Shown piece by piece: positions 43,628 to 51,234 of a stretch of 64,000 bases of DNA; positions within the stretch are counted from its first letter, which is position 1; each line of letters starts with the position of its first letter. A program made the translations under genes and the position numbers. The notes under the pieces are model-generated. The model was not told where the DNA came from. It did not search any database and saw only the letters and a list, made by a program, of their open reading frames with translations. Source of the DNA: Vibrio splendidus 12E03 (GTDB lineage: Bacteria; Pseudomonadota; Gammaproteobacteria; Enterobacterales; Vibrionaceae); NCBI RefSeq assembly GCF_000272105.2, contig NZ_AJZD02000215.1:23690-87689 (forward strand). The letters run 5' to 3'.

Positions 43628-43839
43628 AAAAAAACACCGCCCATAAGGCGGTGTAAACAAATTTGACAGACAGGTCAAAATAAATACAGGAAGTACATGC
43701 CTCGTTTCAGTATAAACTGCAACAAAACATTTGGTAGAACTCTACCCAACTCGAAAAGAACGAGTTTGCAAACACAACATCGCAGGAGCTAAGCCAATTG
43801 ATTCTAGAGAGAATCAAGCCGTTCAGGCTAGCTGCTGCG
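43628..43839 (-). ncRNA. gcvB: GcvB small RNA
   Basis: On the minus strand, divergent from gcvA, lies an RNA of about 210 bases with the marks of the Hfq-bound regulator GcvB. The G/U-rich seed GATGTTGTGTTTGC is at 43768-43781 (preceded by GGCTTAG), the stem GGTAGAGTTCTACC at 43733-43746, then ACTTCCTGTA and CCTGTCTGTC as in the enterobacterial RNA, and a terminator ACACCGCC/GGCGGTGT followed by T-run at 43628-43654. A promoter TTGCCT-N17-TATATT on the same strand predicts a start near 43839. GcvB represses many amino-acid and peptide transporter mRNAs when amino acids are plentiful. The seed, terminator and location make the call firm; the 5' end is approximate. Confidence 0.92.
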
Positions 43840-43845
43840 GGATGA

Positions 43846-43911
43846 AATATAGAATTTCTCTGGCCGCTAGGCAATGGACAAATTATAATGTTTCAGATAA
43901 AAAAAACTAAT
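43846..43911. promoter_or_regulatory. Divergent gcvB/gcvA promoter region with a GcvA-type site
   Basis: For gcvB (minus): -35 TTGCCT (43869-43874) and -10 TATATT (43846-43851). For gcvA (plus): -10 TATAAT (43884-43889). CTAAT at 43907-43911, the core reported for GcvA sites, lies about 70 bp upstream of the gcvB start. Confidence 0.6.
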
Positions 43912-43930
43912 GCTTATTTAGAGAGTAACT

Positions 43931-44839
43931 ATGTCTCGTCGATTACCCCCATTAAACTCGCTAAGAGTGTTTGAAGCAGCAGCTCGACACTTGAGTTTTA
44001 CGCGTGCCGCAGAAGAGTTGTTTGTTACTCAAGCGGCGGTCAGCCATCAGATCAAAGCGCTTGAAGAGTTCCTGTCTTTGAAGCTGTTTCGCCGAAGAAA
44101 CCGCTCTTTGCTGCTGACTGAAGAAGGCCAAAGCTACTTCTTAGATATCAAAGATATTTTCACATCATTGGCAGAAGCGACAGACAAAGTGCTTGAGCGA
44201 AGTGAGAAGGGCGCATTGACCATCAGTTTGCCGCCGAGTTTTGCTATTCAATGGTTGGTACCAAGGCTCGCTGACTTTAATCAGCAAGAACCTGATATTG
44301 ATGTAAGGATCAAAGCCGTTGATATGGATGAAGGCTCGCTGACCGATGATGTAGACGTGGCTATTTACTATGGCCGAGGTAATTGGTCGGGGCTCAGAGC
44401 CGATAAGCTTTACCAAGAATACTTGATCCCTCTTTGCTCACCTTCTGTGCTGTTAGGAGTAAAACCATTAGAATCTCTCAGTGATTTGGCATGTCATACG
44501 CTATTGCATGATACTTCGCGAAAGGATTGGAAACAGTTCGCTAAGCAAAATGGCATCGACGGAGTAAACGTTAATCACGGTCCTATCTTCAGTCACTCTA
44601 CCATGGTGCTGCAGGCAGCGGCTCACGGCCAGGGCATTGCTCTAGGTAACAACGTGTTGGCGCAGCCTGAAATCGAAGCAGGTCGTTTGATTGCGCCTTT
44701 TGATGAAGTGTTGGTGAGTAAGAACGCCTTCTATGTGGTTTGTCATGAGAAACAAGCCGACATGGGTCGCATTGCTACTTTCCGCGACTGGATGCTAGCG
44801 AAAGCGCAAAGTGAACAAGAGGACTTACTCGATGAATAA
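43931..44839 (+). CDS. gcvA: GcvA, LysR-family regulator of glycine cleavage and gcvB
   Basis: A 302-residue LysR-type regulator with the N-terminal helix-turn-helix RLPPLNSLRVFEAAARHLSFTRAAEELFVTQAAVSHQIKALE (about residues 3-45; only its character is cited, it is the GcvA signature) and a substrate-binding effector domain. In E. coli GcvA activates the glycine cleavage operon gcvTHP when glycine is high and activates gcvB; length is about the same (305). Divergence from gcvB confirms the identity. Its last bases overlap the next gene by 8 bp, starting a tightly packed chain. Confidence 0.94.
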   Translation: MSRRLPPLNSLRVFEAAARHLSFTRAAEELFVTQAAVSHQIKALEEFLSLKLFRRRNRSLLLTEEGQSYFLDIKDIFTSLAEATDKVLERSEKGALTISLPPSFAIQWLVPRLADFNQQEPDIDVRIKAVDMDEGSLTDDVDVAIYYGRGNWSGLRADKLYQEYLIPLCSPSVLLGVKPLESLSDLACHTLLHDTSRKDWKQFAKQNGIDGVNVNHGPIFSHSTMVLQAAAHGQGIALGNNVLAQPEIEAGRLIAPFDEVLVSKNAFYVVCHEKQADMGRIATFRDWMLAKAQSEQEDLLDE

Positions 44840-45455
44840 CGTCATCATTGATGGTGAAGACAATCCGATCACCTTTATCTTTGCCCATGGTGCTGGTGCA
44901 GGCATGGATCATGAGTTCATGCAGTCGGTAGCCAAAGGGTTAGCCTTTAAAGGGATGCGAGTGATTCGTTTCAACTTCCCTTACATGATTAAACGTGCTG
45001 AAGATGGTAAGCGTCGCCCACCTGACAGAGCACCTAAGCTACTTGAAGCCTACCAAGAGATTATTGAGCAGGTTGATGCCGATAAGCTTGTGATTGGTGG
45101 TAAGTCGATGGGTGGGCGTATGGCGAGTCATTTGTCTAAAGTTGATAAGGTGGCCGCAATGGCATGTTTAGGCTTTCCTTTCCATCCACCAGGTAAACCT
45201 GAGAAGTACAAAGGTGAGCATCTGGCTGAGTTAGCAAAGCCGTGCCTCATTTTACAAGGTGAGCGCGATACCTTTGGCAAGCGTGAAGAGTTTGCTGACT
45301 TTGAACTGTCCGATTCTATTCGGGTTGAATTTATCCCCGATGGCGACCACAGCTTTAAGCCGCGCAAGAGCTCTGGTTACACAGAGCAGCAGAATATTGC
45401 CTTAACCGTTGAGAAGCTATCGGCGTTTATCAAAGGGGTACTCGATGAGAAGTAA
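44832..45455 (+). CDS. Alpha/beta-hydrolase family protein (Tex30/KANL3-like, COG3571 type)
   Basis: A 207-residue single-domain alpha/beta hydrolase. The N-terminal TFIFAHGAGAGMDHEFM gives the oxyanion loop, the nucleophile elbow is GGKSMGGRMASHL (Ser near residue 93), the acid is probably in QGERDTFG, and the histidine in IPDGDHSFKP. These form a complete catalytic triad in the dienelactone-hydrolase-like group. The natural substrate is unknown. The ATG at 44832 lies inside the end of gcvA, with GAGGA eight bases upstream; an earlier in-frame start at 44811 lacks support. It also overlaps ygdD, so it is co-translated with gcvA and ygdD. This insertion is absent from the E. coli gcvA-ygdD-rlmM order. 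Confidence 0.88.
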   Translation: MNNVIIDGEDNPITFIFAHGAGAGMDHEFMQSVAKGLAFKGMRVIRFNFPYMIKRAEDGKRRPPDRAPKLLEAYQEIIEQVDADKLVIGGKSMGGRMASHLSKVDKVAAMACLGFPFHPPGKPEKYKGEHLAELAKPCLILQGERDTFGKREEFADFELSDSIRVEFIPDGDHSFKPRKSSGYTEQQNIALTVEKLSAFIKGVLDEK

Positions 45456-45843
45456 GTATTTACTCACGTTTGCAGGTATCTCTGGCGCGATTGCTGTGAT
45501 GCTTGGTGCATTCGCCGCTCATGGCTTAAAAGCGATCTTGCCTGAGTATCTTTTGGGTGTGTTTGAGACGGGTGTTCAGTATCAGTTTATTCATACTCTA
45601 GCGATATTGGCATGTGGTGCTCTGTTACAGATGAAACTTGGCGCTAAATCACAAAAATATTTTTTCATTGCGGCAATTTGCTTTATCATCGGCATCCTTT
45701 GTTTTAGTGGCAGCCTTTATGGGCTAGCACTGACAGGAATAAAATGGTTTGGCCCTATAACACCGTTTGGTGGTCTACTATTTATCATTGGTTGGGGAGT
45801 CTTCTCCTTCGCTGCTTTGAATATAAAAGAGGTAACTCAGTGA
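45445..45843 (+). CDS. ygdD: DUF423 membrane protein YgdD
   Basis: A 132-residue inner-membrane protein with four hydrophobic segments, DUF423 family. [21 protein letters not shown] at the N-terminus, [25 protein letters not shown] and [16 protein letters not shown] are family marks. Function unknown. The ATG at 45445 is inside the last codons of the hydrolase gene; the frame upstream to 45409 would add twelve non-conserved residues. Its stop overlaps the rlmM start by GTGA, as tight coupling. The pair with rlmM next to gcvA is as in E. coli. Confidence 0.93.
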   Translation: MRSKYLLTFAGISGAIAVMLGAFAAHGLKAILPEYLLGVFETGVQYQFIHTLAILACGALLQMKLGAKSQKYFFIAAICFIIGILCFSGSLYGLALTGIKWFGPITPFGGLLFIIGWGVFSFAALNIKEVTQ

Positions 45844-46931
45844 AACACGTACTACTTTATTGTCGCTCTGGTTTTGAAAAAGAATGTGCTGGCGAAATTC
45901 AAGACAAGGCAACACAACTGGAAGTGTTTGGTTTTCCTCGCTTAAAGAACAATACAGGCTTTGTATTGTTTGAATGTTATCAAGCAGGCGAAGCCGATAA
46001 ATTGGTCAAAGAGATCGACTTCCAATCGCTGATCTTTGCTCGTCAAATGATCGCGGTAACAGCTGAAATTAAAGATCTGCCGACTGATGATCGTATCTCT
46101 CCAATTCTTGAGGCGCTTTCTGAGAAAGAAGGTTTCCCACGTTGTGGCGACATCCGTATTGAAACGCCTGACACCAATGAAGCAAAAGAGCTTTTGAAGT
46201 TCTGTCGTAAGTTTACTGTGCCGATGCGTCAAGCGATGCGTGGTAAAGGCCTGATGACTGCGAAAGATAACGCTAAGAAGCCTGTGCTTCACTTATGTTT
46301 TATCGCTCCAGGTCACTGTTTTGTTGGTTACTCTTACCCAACCAATAACTCACAGTTCTTTATGGGTATCCCTCGTCTGAAATTCCCATCAGATGCGCCA
46401 AGCCGTTCTACATTGAAGTTAGAAGAAGCGTTCCACGTATTCATCCCGCGTGATGAGTGGGACGAGCGTCTGGCTCCGGGTATGTGGGGGGTAGATTTAG
46501 GTGCTTGTCCAGGCGGTTGGACTTACCAACTAGTGAAACGTTCTATGTTCGTTCACTGTGTGGACAACGGCATGATGGCAGACAGCCTAATGGAAACGGG
46601 TCAGATTAAGCACCACATGGTGGATGGCTTTAAATTCGAACCAGACCGTAAGAACGTGACATGGATTATCTGTGACATGGTTGAGAAGCCAGCTCGTGTT
46701 GCACACCTTATGGGTGAGTGGATCATTAAAGGTTGGGCGAAAGAAGCATTGTTCAACCTTAAACTGCCAATGAAAGGCCGTTACGATGAAGTTCTACAAG
46801 ATATCGAGAACCTAAAAATGTTCCTTATTGAGAACAAAGTGAAGTTCAAGATGCAGGCTAAGCACCTTTACCACGATCGTGAAGAGATCACGGTTCACAT
46901 TCAGGCGCTTTCAAATATTTCACCGCACTAA
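45840..46931 (+). CDS. rlmM: RlmM, 23S rRNA (cytidine-2498-2'-O)-methyltransferase
   Basis: A 363-residue SAM-dependent enzyme that methylates the ribose of C2498 in 23S rRNA before subunit assembly. The N-terminal THUMP-like region begins [20 protein letters not shown]; the C-terminal Rossmann-like methyltransferase has [15 protein letters not shown] (about residue 218) and a KDKE-type set with ICDMVEKP. The start is a GTG at 45840, with AGAGGT six bases upstream, in place of the frame's earlier start at 45744 that would read through ygdD. It is the last gene of the gcvA chain and is followed by a terminator. Confidence 0.95.
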   Translation: MKHVLLYCRSGFEKECAGEIQDKATQLEVFGFPRLKNNTGFVLFECYQAGEADKLVKEIDFQSLIFARQMIAVTAEIKDLPTDDRISPILEALSEKEGFPRCGDIRIETPDTNEAKELLKFCRKFTVPMRQAMRGKGLMTAKDNAKKPVLHLCFIAPGHCFVGYSYPTNNSQFFMGIPRLKFPSDAPSRSTLKLEEAFHVFIPRDEWDERLAPGMWGVDLGACPGGWTYQLVKRSMFVHCVDNGMMADSLMETGQIKHHMVDGFKFEPDRKNVTWIICDMVEKPARVAHLMGEWIIKGWAKEALFNLKLPMKGRYDEVLQDIENLKMFLIENKVKFKMQAKHLYHDREEITVHIQALSNISPH

Positions 46932-46954
46932 ATTTAAGTTAGTGTGTCAGTGAT

Positions 46955-46985
46955 AAAAAATGCTCCTTTAAGGAGCATTTTTTAT
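46955..46985. terminator. Bidirectional terminator between rlmM and xni
   Basis: AAAAATGCTCC and GGAGCATTTTT pair around TTTAA, with A and T runs, between convergent genes. Confidence 0.9.
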
Positions 46986-47009
46986 ATCAATACCGTCGAT
47001 TCACAGGAC

Positions 47010-47783
47010 TTAAGCGTTCGCTTCGTAACGAATGTCTTGCAGATTGAATCCAAGGTCAATATCAGTTTTGAGAGCTGATACTTGCTTACATACACGGGCT
47101 GATTCGATGTGTTCATCGAACTTTTTACGATATTTTTTCGGCAGGTCTTCTGCTTGATATGCTGCTTCGATATCTGGATACGAATTTAATATCTCTTTGG
47201 CCGCTTTGGGGCCCACACCAGGGATTCCCGGTACTTGGCTAGAGCTGACACCTGTTAATCCCCAGTAATCTGCGAGTTGCTCTGGTTTAACGCCAAACTC
47301 AGCTTCGATAAAGGGTTTATCTAACCAGCGGTGCTGGAAGTAATCGCGGATCTGTAGAGTGGGTGACAGTAGCTGGCAATAACCTTTGTCTGTTGAGATG
47401 ATGGTTACCGTTTCTCCATGATCTGCCACTTTCTTGGCTAGCGTTGCGACGAGATCATCCGCTTCATCGCCATCAGAGAGCAGTGAATCAATGCCTAACT
47501 CCCACCAAGCCTGTTGGATAGTATCAAGCCCCTTCATCAGTGGTTCTGGCATCGGTTTTCGGTTCTGCTTATAGGCAGGAAGGACTTCCGCGCGCCAGCC
47601 GCGATCTTGTAAATGATGATCAAACACCGCGATGATGTGAGTTGGCTTAGATTCAGTAACAATCTTATTGAGAGTGCGAGTCGTGGTGGTGATGGTTCTT
47701 GCTATATCGGTTGGATCCGGTTGAACAGAGTGCACGCGTCGGATGAGGTTCAAGGCATCGATAATAACAAGATGGATAGACAT
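47010..47783 (-). CDS. xni: Xni, flap endonuclease-like protein (YgdG)
   Basis: A 257-residue protein of the FEN/5'-nuclease family, related to the 5' exonuclease domain of DNA polymerase I. It has the N-terminal VIIDALNLIRRVH, the acidic cluster DGDEADDLVATLAKKV near residue 105, STDKGYCQL, and the helix-hairpin-helix GVSSSQVPGIPGVGPKAA near residue 185. Xni acts on flap or bubble DNA with potassium-dependent binding; it has fewer acidic metal ligands than full exonucleases. Length matches E. coli Xni (251). It lies downstream of ppnN, a terminator between them. Confidence 0.94.
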   Translation of the reverse strand: MSIHLVIIDALNLIRRVHSVQPDPTDIARTITTTTRTLNKIVTESKPTHIIAVFDHHLQDRGWRAEVLPAYKQNRKPMPEPLMKGLDTIQQAWWELGIDSLLSDGDEADDLVATLAKKVADHGETVTIISTDKGYCQLLSPTLQIRDYFQHRWLDKPFIEAEFGVKPEQLADYWGLTGVSSSQVPGIPGVGPKAAKEILNSYPDIEAAYQAEDLPKKYRKKFDEHIESARVCKQVSALKTDIDLGFNLQDIRYEANA

Positions 47784-47805
47784 AAGTTTCCACTAAATAG
47801 GCAAT

Positions 47806-47829
47806 AAAAAAGGGGCTGCTAGCCCCTTA
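47806..47829 (-). terminator. Terminator between ppnN and xni
   Basis: On the minus strand AAGGGGCT and AGCCCCTT pair around a 3-base loop and run into TTTTTTA. It lies downstream of ppnN and just before xni. Confidence 0.85.
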
Positions 47830-47942
47830 TAGTAACGTATCACTTGGTGAGTTGAAACGTTAGCGATGTAAACGTCATAAGCTGATTAACTTTATGCCTA
47901 CCAATTGGTTATCACTTGTTTGGTTACTCTGAATGAGTGTGC

Positions 47943-49307
47943 CTAATCGCTAGGTGCGATTTTATAGCAAGGCACGTAATCAGAGCCGCCCGGTAGCTTC
48001 ATTCGATGTTGCTCAACAAAGTCGTTTAGCAGTTGATCCATCTTGGTCATTAGCTCTTTGTCGCCATCAATTAGGAATGGGCCGTGTTTCTCTATCTCTA
48101 GAATACCTTCGGCTTTGACGTTACCCGCTACAATGCCAGAAAACGCTTTACGTAAATTAGCGGCTAGGCTATCTGTTTTTTGGTCCATATGAAGATCAAG
48201 CGCCGCCATAGACTCGTGTGTTGGGTCGAATGGCAGTTGGAACTCAGGCTCAATATGCAGTGACCAGTTGTAGCTGTAGGCATCGCCGGTCTCTTTACGG
48301 TGAGAGCGCACATCTGGCATCGCTTGTTTCATGATTTTCGCAGCGCGAGCAGGATCATCAATCACGATCTCATAATGTTTCTGCGCGTCAGGCCCTAAGG
48401 TTTCACCGATGAACTTATCGATAGAGCGGAAGTAGGCTTCACTCTCTTTCGAGCCGGTTAAGACAATCGGCATTGGTTGTTCGGCGTTATTCGGGTGCAT
48501 CATGATCCCTAAGATGTACAGTAGCTCTTCGGCCGTGCCGGGGCCGCCTGGGAAAATGATGATGCCATGCGCCATACGAACGAATGCCTCAAGACGCTTC
48601 TCGATATCTGGCATGATCACCAGCTCATTCACGATTGGGTTTGGTGGCTCAGCGGCAATGATTGAAGGTTCTGTCAGCCCTAAGTAACGATGATCAGTAT
48701 AACGTTGCTTAGCGTGACCAATAGCCGCGCCTTTCATTGGCCCTTCCATCGCACCCGGTCCACAACCGGTACAGATGTTCAGCTCACGTAGGCCAAGTTC
48801 ATTACCCACTTCGCGAGTGTATTGGTATTCAGTGGCATTAATAGAGTGACCACCCCAACATACAATCAGGTTAGGCTCTATACCCGGTGTAAGTGCGCCT
48901 GCATTTCTCAGAATACCAAATACGAGGTTGGTAATGTGAGTGGCATTAGTTAGGTTGAGTCGTTGGTTATCGGCTAAGTGCATGTTGACGTAAACAATGT
49001 CACGCAACACTGAAAATAGGTGTTCTTGAATACCTTTGATGATCTCACCATCGACAAAGGCATGCTCTGGTGGGTTGCTCAGCTCGAGTTTGATACCACG
49101 CTCACGTCGCACTACCTCAACATCAAACGATTGATACTTGTCGAGTAACTCTTTGGAGTTGTCGGTGTGGCTACCTGAGTTGAGTACCGCTAACGTACAG
49201 TTACGATACAGTTGGTACAGATCACTAGACGCGGTTTTCTTAAGACGCTCAACCTCAAGTTGAGAGAGTAAATCCATGCTACCGGCAGGGCTGATATGAG
49301 TGATCAT
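47943..49307 (-). CDS. ppnN: PpnN, nucleotide 5'-monophosphate nucleosidase
   Basis: A 454-residue LOG-family enzyme (formerly YgdH) that splits nucleoside monophosphates into base and ribose-5-phosphate; in E. coli it is controlled by (p)ppGpp. The LOG signature is PGGPGTAEE near residue 255, with [15 protein letters not shown] near residue 180 in the substrate site. N- and C-terminal extensions as in E. coli PpnN (454) are present (FHVPC-type end reads [13 protein letters not shown]). The ATG at 49307 has AAGGAGG upstream; the frame continues to 49373 but with no support. It is a single gene divergent from nothing and next to a diguanylate cyclase gene. Confidence 0.95.
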   Translation of the reverse strand: MITHISPAGSMDLLSQLEVERLKKTASSDLYQLYRNCTLAVLNSGSHTDNSKELLDKYQSFDVEVVRRERGIKLELSNPPEHAFVDGEIIKGIQEHLFSVLRDIVYVNMHLADNQRLNLTNATHITNLVFGILRNAGALTPGIEPNLIVCWGGHSINATEYQYTREVGNELGLRELNICTGCGPGAMEGPMKGAAIGHAKQRYTDHRYLGLTEPSIIAAEPPNPIVNELVIMPDIEKRLEAFVRMAHGIIIFPGGPGTAEELLYILGIMMHPNNAEQPMPIVLTGSKESEAYFRSIDKFIGETLGPDAQKHYEIVIDDPARAAKIMKQAMPDVRSHRKETGDAYSYNWSLHIEPEFQLPFDPTHESMAALDLHMDQKTDSLAANLRKAFSGIVAGNVKAEGILEIEKHGPFLIDGDKELMTKMDQLLNDFVEQHRMKLPGGSDYVPCYKIAPSD

Positions 49308-49550
49308 AGTGCCTCCTTGTTGAAAAGAGCAGGGGACGTTGAAGTGACCCTCTGGCTCGAGAGTGAGAAGCAAACGTTGAAAGTGTTTGGTTAAAGGTGG
49401 GAGAGAGTTAACCAGACGAAACGGATACGACAGCGTTGCTTGCCAAGAATGCTTGTTAAGCGAATGTTAATCATTAGCTTAGCAAACATTGAGGGAAATG
49501 GTATGTGATAAGTATTTGAAAAAATGAAATAAATTAAATCTAAGGTTGGC

Positions 49551-51116
49551 TTAGTGCCAAACAAGTTGGTTAGTACCGCGTTGCTTTGCTTTGTTTAGCG
49601 TCTTATTTAGCCTCTCTAATACTTCTTCTGGTGTATCTGACTCTTTAAACTGAGTGCTTGCCGCACACAAGGTAATCGTGATTTGTTGGTCACGGAACTT
49701 AAAGGGCAAACGACTTACTTGAGTTTGGATGTTTTGAATGACCTGGTGGCAATATTCATCAGTTTGCTCAGGCAGCAATAACACAAACTCTTCACCTGAA
49801 AAACGAGCCACAGTATCGGTGGTGCCTGCTTCTTTGGTAATAGTTCTTGCGATGATCTTGAGTGCTTTGTCGCCCGCGGTGTAACCAAAGCTATCGTTAA
49901 TTGCTTTGAAGTTGTCGATGTCGAGCAGTACTACGCGTAGCGAGTGTTGCGCGCGGATCCAGCGGCGATACTCAAGCTCTAAGCGATCAGTAAAGGCAGT
50001 ACGATTGTAAACCTTAGTAAGAGGGTCAAGCAGCATTCGCTGAGCCTGATCTTCCAAACGCTTACGGTAATCTTGGGTCACTTCATAGAGTGAATCTAAC
50101 TGAGCCTTTCCGTAACACATTCTCTCTATCAGAGCTTGTTCTTTTTGCTCTGCGTGGTTCAGCCTTTCCGAAAGAGAGGCGATTTCACTGAGTAGCGGAT
50201 TAATCGAAAGCTTTAAACTATCAATATCTTTCGCTTTATCTACCGAGCTTTGACTTCTAGTGACAAGTTCATTTAACTCAGAGTTCAGACCTTGGCGGTG
50301 CTCAAAGTAGCTCTGGCTCTGGTCGGCATTTTGGTCTGCCGTTTTGATGCTGGACGCTAGAGAAGAGTTAAGCTGGTCGATGAATTGTTCAGATTTTTTA
50401 CGTTCTAGGTTAGTGCCTTCAATAACCAGTTTGAGGATCTGAAGTGTTAGCTCAAGTAGGTTTTGTGTAGAAACACCAAGCAGTAGCTTTGCTCGAATAT
50501 CGGTAAGCAGATCACCCGATTCACCCTCGAAGTCGAGTTCAGTGATCAGATGTTGTAATTCGTTTGATAGGTCGGAAAGGAGCTCTTGTTCCGGAGAGTG
50601 CGCAGCGTCGGCAAAATGGGTGCGTGAGTTATTCGCCATAATCTTTATGGCACGCTCATAAATACCGAGAAGTTTCATGGCATGGTCGACTTTCTGACTG
50701 CCATTGCATTCGGAGAAGCTAAGTAAGTTTCGTAGGTCGCGTTTGAGCTGTGCTGGAAGGCCAGTTATGCGCTGCAGCGTTTCCCCACTGTGCTTAATGC
50801 TATCGTCCAGATATCCGTTCTGTTTATCCATAGCCAACGTTTTCTGCTTAAGCATCCTTTCTAATACTGCCAGCTTTGGGATCATCGAGCTAATGTCTTT
50901 TTGCTTTTCTAGCTCTTCCCTAAGGGCAATGAGGTTTTCATCTAAATGGCTGTTACTGCCAACACATGCATCACTTAAAGATGTGACGATACGCTTTAGA
51001 ACTTTTTGTTCTCTAATAAATTTGAACGAGGTGTCTCTTTGCGTCAAACGGACTTGCTCCAACTGAAATTTCAGCTGGTGGAGTTGCGCCTGAATGTCTT
51101 TTTCAAGAATGCCCAT
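49551..51116 (-). CDS. Diguanylate cyclase with long N-terminal helical region
   Basis: A 521-residue soluble protein that probably makes cyclic di-GMP. Residues 1 to about 350 are highly helical with coiled-coil character and no membrane segment; I cannot assign a sensor domain. The C-terminal GGDEF domain (about 355-520) has LLDIDNFKAINDSFGYTAGDKAL and the active-site SGEEF near residue 440 (first G replaced by S, an allowed variant). The usual RxxD inhibitory site five residues upstream is absent (GTTD instead), so feedback inhibition through that site is unlikely. The downstream gene across a 118-bp gap is a TPR protein with a related but degenerate domain, transcribed in the same direction. 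Confidence 0.9.
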   Translation of the reverse strand: MGILEKDIQAQLHQLKFQLEQVRLTQRDTSFKFIREQKVLKRIVTSLSDACVGSNSHLDENLIALREELEKQKDISSMIPKLAVLERMLKQKTLAMDKQNGYLDDSIKHSGETLQRITGLPAQLKRDLRNLLSFSECNGSQKVDHAMKLLGIYERAIKIMANNSRTHFADAAHSPEQELLSDLSNELQHLITELDFEGESGDLLTDIRAKLLLGVSTQNLLELTLQILKLVIEGTNLERKKSEQFIDQLNSSLASSIKTADQNADQSQSYFEHRQGLNSELNELVTRSQSSVDKAKDIDSLKLSINPLLSEIASLSERLNHAEQKEQALIERMCYGKAQLDSLYEVTQDYRKRLEDQAQRMLLDPLTKVYNRTAFTDRLELEYRRWIRAQHSLRVVLLDIDNFKAINDSFGYTAGDKALKIIARTITKEAGTTDTVARFSGEEFVLLLPEQTDEYCHQVIQNIQTQVSRLPFKFRDQQITITLCAASTQFKESDTPEEVLERLNKTLNKAKQRGTNQLVWH

Positions 51117-51234
51117 AGATGTATTAATTAGCGCCGCGTAGACCGATCTCGATCATTTTGATGAAATTCCGTTACATCGATAATAACAAAACTAAAAATA
51201 AGGTCACGACTTGCAAGTCTTAACCGCTCGCAAA

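Noticed and set aside
45942..46292. A 116-codon frame opposite rlmM
   Set aside because: Antisense to a conserved gene; codon pattern follows the rlmM frame.
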